A stretch of 61,518 nt of DNA from [Chlorobium] sp. 445. Its GTDB lineage: Bacteria > Bacteroidota > Chlorobiia > Chlorobiales > Thermochlorobacteraceae. The position numbers and the translations under genes were made by a program. Below are positions 27,191 through 34,962 of this stretch, piece after piece. Position 1 is the first letter of the stretch. Each line of letters starts with the position of its first letter. The notes beneath the pieces are model-generated. The model saw nothing but the letters and a program-made list of their open reading frames with translations. It was not told the origin of the DNA and did not search any database. The DNA lies in the NCBI GenBank assembly GCA_002763895.1, contig NSLH01000015.1:1-61518 (forward strand). The letters are read 5' to 3'.

Positions 27191-28663
27191 ATGACATTAA
27201 CAATTGAAAACATCATTCTAATTGGATCGATATTACTCTTCATTAGTGTTATTATTGGAAAGACATCTTACAAATTTGGTGTTCCTACACTGGTACTGTT
27301 TTTGGCAATTGGCATGTTAGCAGGCTCAGATGGGGTTATAGGCATTCATTTCGATGATCCCAAAATCGCTCAGTTTATTGGCATTTTTTCTCTAAACTTT
27401 ATTCTATTCTCTGGTGGGTTGGATACTAACTGGTCTTTTGTAAAGCCAGTTCTTAAAGAAGGCATCTTATTATCAACATTAGGAGTTTTGCTTACAGCGA
27501 TTGTACTTGGCATATTTGTCTGGCTAGTTACAGATTTAACCATTTATGAAAGTATGCTTCTCGGCTCTATTGTTTCCTCAACAGATACAGCAGCAGTTTT
27601 CTCTATTTTACGTTCAAAAAATCTCTGCTTGAAAGGTAATCTTAGAGCTACTCTTGAATTGGAAAGTGGAAGTAATGATCCGATGGCTTATGTCCTTACC
27701 ATCACATTTTTGAGTCTGGTAACTACTGAGGCACAAGATGCAATTTCTGTTGCTAAGTTATTTTTTCAACAGATAATATTGGGCGGACTTGCTGGTTTTG
27801 CCTTTGCAAAGCTAAGCAAATTTAGCATCAACGAAATTAAACTTGACTATGAGGGACTTTACTCTGTTCTAGTTATTGCTTTAATGTTTATTACGTTTTC
27901 AGTAACAGACTTCTTAAATGGCAATGGCTTCTTAGCAATCTACATTTGTGCAATTTATCTTGGCAATCAAAATCTAATACACAAGAATACCATTCTGAAA
28001 ATGTATGACGGTTTAGCATGGCTGATGCAAATCATCTTATTTCTCACTTTAGGTCTACTGGTTTCTCCTAAAAACATCGTACCACACATCGGTCTTGGTT
28101 TACTTATTTCGCTATTCCTCATTATTGTTGCACGACCTGTAAGTGTGTTTCTTACTTTAATTTTTACTAAACTTGATTTTCAATCAAAACTTTATATCTC
28201 GTGGGTAGGCTTACGTGGTGCCGTACCTATTGTATTTGCAACTTATCCATTAATAGAAGGTGCTGAGCAAGCCGAAATAATTTTTAACATTGTTTTCTTT
28301 ATTTCATTAACATCTGTTCTTATTCAAGGCACAACTTTGCCTGTTGTAGCAAAGTGGCTCAATGTCACTTCACCCAAACCAAGACAATCTATACCTGAAG
28401 ATGACAACACTCTCCCCGACCTACCAAAGTCATTTATGAAACAATTTAAAATTCATCCCGATTTCTACGCCGTCAACAAAAGAATCGTTGATTTGAATTT
28501 CCCAAAGTCTGCATTCATTGTTCTCATTAAAAGAAATGGAAAGTATATTCGTCCTGGCGGCTCTACACAAGTAGAGGCAGACGATGTTGTAATAGTCTTA
28601 GCAGATAGTGAAAAAGAATTTGAAAAAGTTCATCAGTGTCTAAGCTACCCTCAAGAGGTATAA
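27191..28663 (+). CDS. Potassium/proton antiporter, CPA1 type with C-terminal RCK-like domain
   Basis: 490 aa. Twelve or thirteen membrane helices of the Na+/H+ exchanger fold include FILFSGGLDTNW, SIVSSTDTAAVFS and ELESGSNDPMAY (the ND pair expected at the ion site). About 100 soluble C-terminal residues form a TrkA_C-like domain (KSAFIVLIKRNGKYIRPGGS, ADDVVIVLADS). This layout matches NhaP2/CvrA-type K+/H+ antiporters involved in pH and potassium balance. Codon use is clearly more A/T-rich (many TTA, ATA, ATT) than surrounding genes, suggesting transfer from another source. Start ATG 27191 follows an AT-rich leader. The gene is monocistronic by position. Confidence 0.9.
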   Translation: MTLTIENIILIGSILLFISVIIGKTSYKFGVPTLVLFLAIGMLAGSDGVIGIHFDDPKIAQFIGIFSLNFILFSGGLDTNWSFVKPVLKEGILLSTLGVLLTAIVLGIFVWLVTDLTIYESMLLGSIVSSTDTAAVFSILRSKNLCLKGNLRATLELESGSNDPMAYVLTITFLSLVTTEAQDAISVAKLFFQQIILGGLAGFAFAKLSKFSINEIKLDYEGLYSVLVIALMFITFSVTDFLNGNGFLAIYICAIYLGNQNLIHKNTILKMYDGLAWLMQIILFLTLGLLVSPKNIVPHIGLGLLISLFLIIVARPVSVFLTLIFTKLDFQSKLYISWVGLRGAVPIVFATYPLIEGAEQAEIIFNIVFFISLTSVLIQGTTLPVVAKWLNVTSPKPRQSIPEDDNTLPDLPKSFMKQFKIHPDFYAVNKRIVDLNFPKSAFIVLIKRNGKYIRPGGSTQVEADDVVIVLADSEKEFEKVHQCLSYPQEV

Positions 28664-28766
28664 TTTAGATTGGAATCATACGGAGTGCTTTATTGAAAAC
28701 TAACACTTTTTGTATCTTAGCAAAACTTTTGCCTCTCAGCAAGGCGCATGTAGCAGATTTGTTTTT

Positions 28767-29978
28767 ATGAAACCATCTCCATTTGTCATTCTCTTCTTCA
28801 CGGTTTTCCTTGACCTTATCGGCTTTGGAATTGTCTTGCCGCTCTTGCCAAACTATGCGCGTGAACTCGGCGCGTCTCCGCTCCTCATTGGTATCGTAGC
28901 GGGCAGTTACTCTTTAATGCAGTTTTTTTCCGCACCAATTTGGGGCAGCATTAGCGATAAAATCGGACGACGCCCTGTTATCCTCATCAGCGTGCTGACT
29001 TCAGTTGTCTCATACCTTATCTTCTCACAGTCGCATTCAATTCTGCTGCTATTGCTCTCGAGAATCTTAGCAGGTATTGGCTCGGCAAATGTTGGGGTTA
29101 CACAAGCCTACATTACTGACATCACCACGCGTGAAGAGCGCTCCAAAGCCCTCGGTATTCTCGGTGCCGCATTTGGCTTAGGCTTTGTATTAGGACCGCC
29201 AATCGGCGGCACAATTAAGTCCGCTTATGGCATTGAACAGGTTGGCTATCTGGCAGCCGCACTCACTTTGCTCGACTTTGTACTGGCATATTTTCTGCTG
29301 CCTGAATCGCTCAAAGAAAAAAAGGCAGGCAGTATTACTTTTGCGGGCTTGCAAGTAGGAACCTTTATCAAGGCATTTCAGCAACCCGCTATTAGCCGAT
29401 TGCTGATCATTGGCTTTTGCTTTGTCTTTGCATTCGTCAATATGCAAATCTCTGTGCCCCTGCTGTGGAAAGAGCATTACAATCAAACTGACCGCGCCAT
29501 TGGCTATCTCTTTGCATTTGTGGGTATTGTCTCCGTTGTAGTCCAAGGCAGCTTAATTGGCAAAGTCTCACGCAAGTTTGGAGAGCGTAAAGCATTGGTT
29601 GCAGGGTTAGCCACCATGTGCGCAGGCATTACACTCATTCCTTTCGTGCCAGAAGGCATGTTGTTCTCATTTGGCTTAATCACCTTAGCCTTGCTTGCTA
29701 TTGGAAATGGATTAGTTACCCCTCTAAATACTTCTTTGATTTCACTTTATACGAAGTCAGAAGCGCAAGGCGAAATTTTAGGCGTCGCACAGTCTATTGG
29801 TGCACTTGGCAGAATTATGGGACCACTTTCAGGCAGTCTGTTGTACGGGCTCGATAGCCATGCGCCGTATTTGGTTGGTGGCATTTGCTTGCTTATTAGC
29901 GTTGCACTTGCGCTCTCGCTCTTTACTTTTGAGGTGAGTGAGCATGTGAGCGCTACACCTGATACACAAATACAGTAA
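28767..29978 (+). CDS. Major facilitator superfamily transporter (TetA-like)
   Basis: 403 aa with twelve predicted membrane helices. The motif A region GSISDKIGRRPVILI between helices 2 and 3 and LPLLPNYARELGASPLLIG place it with drug:proton antiporters of the DHA1/TetA type; a second SDKIGRR-like copy in the middle reads GKVSRKFGERKAL. The substrate cannot be told from sequence. ATG 28767 starts directly before MKPSPFVILFFTVFLDL; upstream in-frame codons look non-coding. It is convergent with the UspA gene, leaving 3 bp between stops. Confidence 0.9.
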   Translation: MKPSPFVILFFTVFLDLIGFGIVLPLLPNYARELGASPLLIGIVAGSYSLMQFFSAPIWGSISDKIGRRPVILISVLTSVVSYLIFSQSHSILLLLLSRILAGIGSANVGVTQAYITDITTREERSKALGILGAAFGLGFVLGPPIGGTIKSAYGIEQVGYLAAALTLLDFVLAYFLLPESLKEKKAGSITFAGLQVGTFIKAFQQPAISRLLIIGFCFVFAFVNMQISVPLLWKEHYNQTDRAIGYLFAFVGIVSVVVQGSLIGKVSRKFGERKALVAGLATMCAGITLIPFVPEGMLFSFGLITLALLAIGNGLVTPLNTSLISLYTKSEAQGEILGVAQSIGALGRIMGPLSGSLLYGLDSHAPYLVGGICLLISVALALSLFTFEVSEHVSATPDTQIQ

Positions 29979-29981
29979 GGC

Positions 29982-30860
29982 TCACATCAAATACGTTCTA
30001 TCGGCACGACTGAGCTCATATCTAAATGCAGGCGCAGGCAGTTTAATTGTCATGATTGGTACTGGACTGCGCTCTGCCACATTCTCTGCAATGCTGGGGT
30101 TGATTAGCTCACTTAGCCGCGTACGCTCGTGCGTTGTCATGATGATTAAGTCTGCTCCAATGTCTTCGGCAAAATTTAGCACGCCTGTCTCTTCGCTTTC
30201 ATCGTTGTAGATGTTTAGCGTGTAATTTTTGGGTTTTGCTTGCTCGAGAAAGTCTTGGAACACTTTATTTGTGTAGCGTGTAGTCTCAAAACGCGCTTGC
30301 GTATTGATACGCACAAGATGCAATTTCGCACCAAAGCGTTCCGCAAATCGCTGCGCATTAGCAAAGGCGTCATACACTTCCCCATAAAAATTTGAGGCAA
30401 AAACAATGTTGCGCAGTTCCGCTGGAAAATGTTCGTTCTTGATGCTTAGCACAGGACATGGCGCCTGATGAATCACTTTTTCGGTCGTAGAGCCAATAAA
30501 AATTTTCCGAAGACCTGTAACACCATGCGAGCCCATCACAATTAAATCAATAGATTTTTGAGTTGCGTAATCACAAATCATTTCGTATGGTGTACCTTGC
30601 TCGACAGCAAACTGCACTGAAAAGCCTGAAAACGGCGGTTCTGACACCATGGATTTAAGTTTTTGGTAGGCTTCACCTGCCAAACGTTGCCGCTCTTCCA
30701 TATTCCACATTTCGTGCGCAGCACTAAACGCATACTGCGGCACATCTACAACATACAAAAGATGCACTGTTGCACCAGTTTTTTTAGCCAGTGAAAGTGC
30801 TGCACGACTTGCCCAGTCAGAGTGCTTTGAAAAATCGGTAGGAACAAGAATGGTTTTCAT
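29982..30860 (-). CDS. Tandem universal stress protein (UspA family)
   Basis: 292 aa with two Usp domains. Domain 1 (about residues 1-140) starts MKTILVPTDFSKHSDWAS and has the ATP-binding G-2x-G-9x-G(S) pattern in MGSHGVTGLRKIFIGSTTEK. Domain 2 has TTHERTRLSELINPSIAENV, where this glycine pattern is largely lost, so only the first domain is likely to bind ATP. ATG 30860 is chosen over the upstream start at 30896 because domain 1 begins there. Role: stress-related small-ligand binding, not further specified. Confidence 0.93.
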   Translation of the reverse strand: MKTILVPTDFSKHSDWASRAALSLAKKTGATVHLLYVVDVPQYAFSAAHEMWNMEERQRLAGEAYQKLKSMVSEPPFSGFSVQFAVEQGTPYEMICDYATQKSIDLIVMGSHGVTGLRKIFIGSTTEKVIHQAPCPVLSIKNEHFPAELRNIVFASNFYGEVYDAFANAQRFAERFGAKLHLVRINTQARFETTRYTNKVFQDFLEQAKPKNYTLNIYNDESEETGVLNFAEDIGADLIIMTTHERTRLSELINPSIAENVAERSPVPIMTIKLPAPAFRYELSRADRTYLM

Positions 30861-30991
30861 AACTGCTCTCCGAAGAGTTAAAGAAATGCATGACATAACG
30901 CCAGTCCTTGGCGCAAGCGCAATTTGAAAAAAGTTTTGGGAATTTGAAACGGCTTTGCAGGCGGAACAGACAACAGACTTACTCGAACAAC

Positions 30992-31016
30992 AAGAGGCGA
31001 GTTGTTCTCGCCTCTT
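30992..31016. terminator. Strong hairpin downstream of the AhpD-like gene
   Basis: AAGAGGCGAG (30992-31001) and CTCGCCTCTT (31007-31016) form a perfect 10-bp stem with a 5-base loop. It sits 28 bp beyond the stop of the minus-strand AhpD-like gene and probably ends its transcript. Confidence 0.8.
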
Positions 31017-31043
31017 ATTCTCTTTTAGCAGTATCGCATGTGT

Positions 31044-31643
31044 TCATGACGCACTAATCGGCTCAATTTCGTGCATATTGACCGCTAAGCCACGCACAAC
31101 TGCTGCTAAGCGAATCGCATCAAAAATCATTTCTTGCGAGCCGCCTTGCTCGCGCACGGACTTTTCGTGGCTATTGACGCACACTTCGCAGCCATTGACC
31201 GCACTGACCGCCAGAGATACCAGTTCAAAGAAGAGTTTTGGCGTTACAGGTCGTGCCATGATGGTCATCTTAATACCCGCTGGCATTTGCTCATAGGCTT
31301 TGTTTTCAGAAAAATGTCGGAAGCGGTAGAAGACATTGTTCGTCGCCAGCAGCGAAGCAATGGCGTGCATTTCTGCAATTTCAGCGTCGGTTGCACCATG
31401 TTTACGCGCCTGTTCAGTAAAAGCAAGAATCAGTGGCAGGCTGCGCTCATTTACGGCAACAGCGAGCGCTAGCAAATACGCATTCTTCTTTCCACCCAGC
31501 GACGGCGACTCCAACACATTCTTCAAATTGATGCGCAAATCACGAATGTATTTGTAATCGCCCTTCACATAGGCGTCAAGGCTAACAAAGGTACCATCGC
31601 TAATGCCTAAATCAGCCAGAAAGTCTTTACGAGTTTCTTCCAT
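31044..31643 (-). CDS. AhpD-like / carboxymuconolactone decarboxylase family protein
   Basis: 199 aa all-helical protein. The CxxC redox motif with downstream His (NGCEVCVNSHEKSVREQG) is the AhpD active site, which re-reduces the peroxiredoxin in Mycobacterium-type systems. It is 75 bp downstream of an AhpC-like peroxiredoxin gene on the same strand, matching the known ahpC-ahpD pairing, with a hairpin terminator or attenuator between them. Starts at ATG 31643. Confidence 0.92.
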   Translation of the reverse strand: MEETRKDFLADLGISDGTFVSLDAYVKGDYKYIRDLRINLKNVLESPSLGGKKNAYLLALAVAVNERSLPLILAFTEQARKHGATDAEIAEMHAIASLLATNNVFYRFRHFSENKAYEQMPAGIKMTIMARPVTPKLFFELVSLAVSAVNGCEVCVNSHEKSVREQGGSQEMIFDAIRLAAVVRGLAVNMHEIEPISAS

Positions 31644-31674
31644 GGTTTTATTTTTTTGAAAAGCGTTATCGTCA

Positions 31675-31706
31675 AAAAAGCAGCAAGGGCGACCGCAGTC
31701 GCCCTT
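31675..31706 (-). terminator. Rho-independent terminator/attenuator between ahpC-like and ahpD-like genes
   Basis: AAGGGCGAC (31685-31693) and GTCGCCCTT (31698-31706) form a perfect 9-bp stem with a 4-base loop. On the minus strand it is followed by GCTGCTTTTTTG, a T6 tract. Read-through would limit ahpD relative to ahpC. Confidence 0.88.
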
Positions 31707-31718
31707 ACCTCATAAGGC

Positions 31719-32285
31719 TTAAGCTTCGACCAGCGAACCACCTTCAACTTTGAGCGTCTTTTCACCCTCTTTCCAGTTGCAAGGGCAAAGTTCGCCTGTC
31801 TGCAAAGCTTCAAGCACACGCAGTGTCTCGTCGATATTGCGTCCAACATCGAGATTATTAACACTCACCCACTGAATTGTGCCTTCAGGGTCAACGATGA
31901 ATGTTGCGCGCAAGCAGACTTCTTCTGGACCATACAGAATACCCAGTGCCCGCGAAAGATGCTTGCCATGGTCAGAAATCATTGGGAATTTCAAGTCCCG
32001 CAAATCCTCGTGACTCTTGCGCCACGCTAGATGCACAAACGCCGTGTCCGTGCTTGCGCCATAGAGCACCGCATCGTTGTCACGGAAATCGCTGTAGCGG
32101 TCATTGAACCCTTTAATTTCCGTCGGGCAAACAAACGTGAAGTCCTTCGGCCAGAAGAACATCACCATCCACTTGCCTTGCTTGCGGTGATCGTTTGAGG
32201 AAATTTTGGCGAACTCTTTGCCTTTTTCAAGTGAAACGACGGCATCGAGTTCAAATGCGGGGAACTTGTCTCCGATAGTGAGCAT
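31719..32285 (-). CDS. ahpC: AhpC-type peroxiredoxin
   Basis: 188 aa thiol peroxidase that reduces hydrogen and organic peroxides. The peroxidatic Cys is in TFVCPTEI and the likely resolving cysteines in GELCPCNW near the C-terminus. WPKDFTFVCP and TDTAFVHLAWRK are family landmarks; this resembles the actinobacterial AhpC/AhpD type. It precedes the AhpD-like gene. AAGGA lies just upstream of ATG 32285, and a Fur/PerR-like dyad lies about 50 bp upstream, consistent with peroxide or iron control. Confidence 0.94.
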   Translation of the reverse strand: MLTIGDKFPAFELDAVVSLEKGKEFAKISSNDHRKQGKWMVMFFWPKDFTFVCPTEIKGFNDRYSDFRDNDAVLYGASTDTAFVHLAWRKSHEDLRDLKFPMISDHGKHLSRALGILYGPEEVCLRATFIVDPEGTIQWVSVNNLDVGRNIDETLRVLEALQTGELCPCNWKEGEKTLKVEGGSLVEA

Positions 32286-32333
32286 ATCGATCCTTTCTGT
32301 TTGATTTAGATTGAGTTATAGTTGTTTTTTTAA

Positions 32334-32348
32334 TGAGACTAATTATCA
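32334..32348 (-). promoter_or_regulatory. Fur/PerR-like operator upstream of ahpC
   Basis: The plus strand reads TGAGACTAATTATCA. The right half ATTATCA is a perfect half-site of the 7-1-7 Fur/PerR model (TGATAAT-N-ATTATCA); the left half keeps only TGA plus partial matches. It lies 49-63 bp upstream of the ahpC start, just beside a TATAAC sequence that could be the -10 box. Confidence 0.5.
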
Positions 32349-32379
32349 TTAGCACTAGATGTATGTCCTATACGGAATG

Positions 32380-32401
32380 TCAGTGAAAAGAGTTTCACTG
32401 A
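32380..32401. promoter_or_regulatory. Perfect 9-bp inverted repeat in the ahpC/Nudix intergenic region
   Basis: TCAGTGAAA (32380-32388), loop AGAG, TTTCACTGA (32393-32401). No T-tract follows on either side, so it is more likely an operator or RNA element than a terminator. It lies about 100 bp upstream of ahpC. The rest of this 280-bp divergent region shows nothing else I can name. Confidence 0.45.
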
Positions 32402-32564
32402 AATGTGCTCAGGAATGTGGTTAAGAAATGCTTGAGTTGATACGCGGCGCAAAGATACAATGCGATCGGCAAGTTTGAAAGCCTGCGGAAAAAAATTAGC
32501 CTCGGCACTGCAAAATGTTTATCTTTGCTGCACCTAACCAAATGACGACCAAATGACGATTTGA

Positions 32565-33158
32565 ATGCCGCGCATCTATCCCAACGATCCAAAAGCATGG
32601 AAGACTCTTGAGTCCAGGTACATTTTTCAGAAATCACCGTGGCTGATGCTGCGTCAAGATAAAGTTGAGCTGCCCAGTGGCGCTGTGATTGAAGAGTTTT
32701 ATGTCTCGGAGTATCCCACTTGGGTTAATGTGATTGGGGTTACGAAGGAAGGTAACCTTGTGCTAATCCGTCAGTTTCGGTATGCCATTGGCAAAGTGTA
32801 TTTCGAGATTCCTGCTGGCGTTGTCGATGAAGGTGAATCACCACTTGAGGCTGCTCAGCGTGAACTTTTGGAAGAGACCGGCTACGGTGGTGGCAAGTGG
32901 CAGCCTTGGATGCAGCTTTGTGCAAACCCGTCGATTCAGACCAACACAACGCATACATTTCTTGCGCTCGGGGTCGAGCCATTGCAAGCTCAAAACTTAG
33001 AGCATACCGAAGAGATTGTTGTGCATTTGCTCTCTCCTAGCGAAGTTGAAGCTGCGCTCAAAGATGGCGATGTCATTCAAGCTCTACATGCTGCGCCGCT
33101 CTGGAAATATCTATTTTGGCTACGCACATCTGATAGAGATAGCTTTCAGAGCCGTTAG
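32565..33158 (+). CDS. Nudix hydrolase, ADP-ribose pyrophosphatase-like
   Basis: 197 aa. The complete Nudix box GVVDEGESPLEAAQRELLEE (GX5EX7REUXEEXGU, continuing TGYG) provides the metal-binding glutamates. A proline about 15 residues after the box (CANPSIQTNTTH) and the preceding strands fit the ADP-ribose pyrophosphatase group. Probable role: cleaving ADP-ribose or related nucleoside diphosphates. Its stop codon overlaps the stop of convergent prmC by three bases. Confidence 0.9.
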   Translation: MPRIYPNDPKAWKTLESRYIFQKSPWLMLRQDKVELPSGAVIEEFYVSEYPTWVNVIGVTKEGNLVLIRQFRYAIGKVYFEIPAGVVDEGESPLEAAQRELLEETGYGGGKWQPWMQLCANPSIQTNTTHTFLALGVEPLQAQNLEHTEEIVVHLLSPSEVEAALKDGDVIQALHAAPLWKYLFWLRTSDRDSFQSR

Positions 33159-34045
33159 TTTGATGCTACCTGCTCAGCAATAGCAATGCGTGTGATGCCT
33201 TGATAATCATTCTTGAAGCTAATGTTTTGAAAGCCGCCCTGCTCTAAGATCGCACCGACTTTTTCTTTGCCGTCAGCGTGCAGTTCAAAGTAAAGTTTGC
33301 CGCCTGCACGCAAAAGTGAGCGTGCATCGCTTGTGATTTTTTCATAAAACTCAAATCCTGAATTGGTAAAAAGCGCAAGATAGGGTTCGAAATCGCGCAC
33401 TTCTCTTTGAAGACTTTCTTTCTCTGAAAGTGGAATGTAGGGCGGATTGGAGACAATAACATCAAAGGACTTTGAAAAGTAAGACACAAAATTAGGGCTC
33501 AGTGCATCCAGGCATAGAAATTCAATGCGCGCTTGCACATCATGGCGTGCCGCATTGCGTTGAGCCACTTGCAGCGCATCGTTACTGATATCAATCGCCG
33601 TGAGTGTTGCCTGCGGTAGAGATTTAGCAAGTGCAACGGCAATTGCACCGCTGCCTGTGCCAATGTCCAAAATCGATGGTGCATTCGCTGCAAAATCATC
33701 AATTACTTGCTCCACCAACAGCTCTGTTTCTGGGCGCGGAATTAACACTGAAGGATTGACTTCGAACTTTAAGCCAAAAAATTCTTCTTGACCGAGAATG
33801 TATTGCACTGGTTCGCCCGATAGCCGGCGGCGAAAAAGTGTGCGAAACTGCTCTAACTCTTTTTGAGAGAGGGGTTGCTCAAAGTTCATGTACAGTTCGA
33901 CGCGTTGCAATCCAAGCACAGCGGCAAGCAGCAACTCTGCGGTTAGGCGCGCATCGCTGAATCCTTTTTGTTTGAGAAAATCTGCACTCGTTTTTAACAG
34001 TGAGATCACCGTCCATTCTTTTTCTGAAGAACTTACTGAGCTCAT
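33155..34045 (-). CDS. prmC: Peptide chain release factor N5-glutamine methyltransferase
   Basis: 296 aa enzyme methylating the Gln of the GGQ motif of release factors RF1/RF2. The N-terminal helical domain (SDARLTAELLLAAVLGLQRV) precedes the Rossmann methyltransferase fold with the SAM-binding motif ILDIGTGSGAIAVALA and catalytic VSNPPYIPL (NPPY), typical of PrmC. ATG 34045 gives the normal family length. The open frame extends to 34204 but its first 53 codons look unrelated. Overlaps the convergent Nudix gene at the stops. Confidence 0.94.
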   Translation of the reverse strand: MSSVSSSEKEWTVISLLKTSADFLKQKGFSDARLTAELLLAAVLGLQRVELYMNFEQPLSQKELEQFRTLFRRRLSGEPVQYILGQEEFFGLKFEVNPSVLIPRPETELLVEQVIDDFAANAPSILDIGTGSGAIAVALAKSLPQATLTAIDISNDALQVAQRNAARHDVQARIEFLCLDALSPNFVSYFSKSFDVIVSNPPYIPLSEKESLQREVRDFEPYLALFTNSGFEFYEKITSDARSLLRAGGKLYFELHADGKEKVGAILEQGGFQNISFKNDYQGITRIAIAEQVASN

Positions 34046-34289
34046 TGTCTTGACAAATTTTTTATGACAGTGAAGATGTAAGTCAGACACCAATGATAGC
34101 GCAAAAGACGCTTGCGACACAAAAAATGCAAACGAAAAATCAATCAAGTATGTTGATTTGAATGTATGAGCGTCATACAACCCAAACAACATTGCCTGTG
34201 CCAAAAGCGTTTGCAGGTCTGACTGTCAATTGCTATACTCTACGAATATCAGTTAATCTTTCCCAAGCGCTTAAATTTTTTGCTTGAAT

Positions 34290-34958
34290 ATGATACGCAA
34301 AGCATTTGAGCATCTGTTAATGTTTCTTGCCATGTTTGCTCTTTCCATCTTTCTCGGCATGCTCGTGCTCATCAATGCCACTTGGATAAAATGGGCACAG
34401 GCTGAGCGTCCTGAATTGGAAGTTGCCTTGATATTAGGGAATCGACTTGAAGATGGGAAACCTTCTCCTACACTCATGGCGCGCATGGAGAAAGCCCGAG
34501 AACTTTATGAGGCAAAACTTGTAAGCTATTTCGTGCTCAGTGGTGGTGTCTTGGATGATGGGCAGACCAGCGAAGCACAAGTGATGAAGACATACTTGCT
34601 TCAGCAAGGCATGCCCGACAAGCGGCTGATTCTCGAGACGCAATCGACCAACACAATCGACAATCTTTACTACAGTAAACTTTTGATTGATAGTCTCAAC
34701 TGTGAGACAGTCTATTTGGTTACCAGTAAGTCGCATTTGTGCCGTGCGATGATGATTGCTGAGCGTTGCGGGGTTGAAGCGCTTGGTGTGCCTGCAGAGA
34801 TGGCTGGGAGTTTGCCTGAAATTTGGCTAGAATATGCCTTTGAAGCCTGTCGCACCTTTTATTTTCTTGCCTTTGAGCAGTGGGATTTAGTCAATCCTGA
34901 CGAAGTACCTGATATGCGTCCGGAGTTGCGCTATGCCATGCTTCTAAGGCACTTTTGA
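34290..34958 (+). CDS. YdcF/SanA-like DUF218 membrane protein
   Basis: 222 aa. One N-terminal membrane helix (FEHLLMFLAMFALSIFLGML) anchors an extracytoplasmic DUF218 domain, recognisable from VALILGNRLEDGKPSP, YFVLSGGVLDDG, LETQSTNTIDN and VYLVTSKSHLCRAM. DUF218 proteins are linked to envelope integrity and, in SanA, to vancomycin sensitivity; the reaction is unknown. ATG 34290 is preferred over TTG 34284. It ends 4 bp before the stop of the convergent giant surface protein. Confidence 0.88.
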   Translation: MIRKAFEHLLMFLAMFALSIFLGMLVLINATWIKWAQAERPELEVALILGNRLEDGKPSPTLMARMEKARELYEAKLVSYFVLSGGVLDDGQTSEAQVMKTYLLQQGMPDKRLILETQSTNTIDNLYYSKLLIDSLNCETVYLVTSKSHLCRAMMIAERCGVEALGVPAEMAGSLPEIWLEYAFEACRTFYFLAFEQWDLVNPDEVPDMRPELRYAMLLRHF

Positions 34959-34962
34959 CTTA

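Noticed and set aside
33155-34204. Longer prmC start at 34204
   Set aside because: The first 53 codons do not resemble PrmC, and ATG 34045 gives the normal family start and length.
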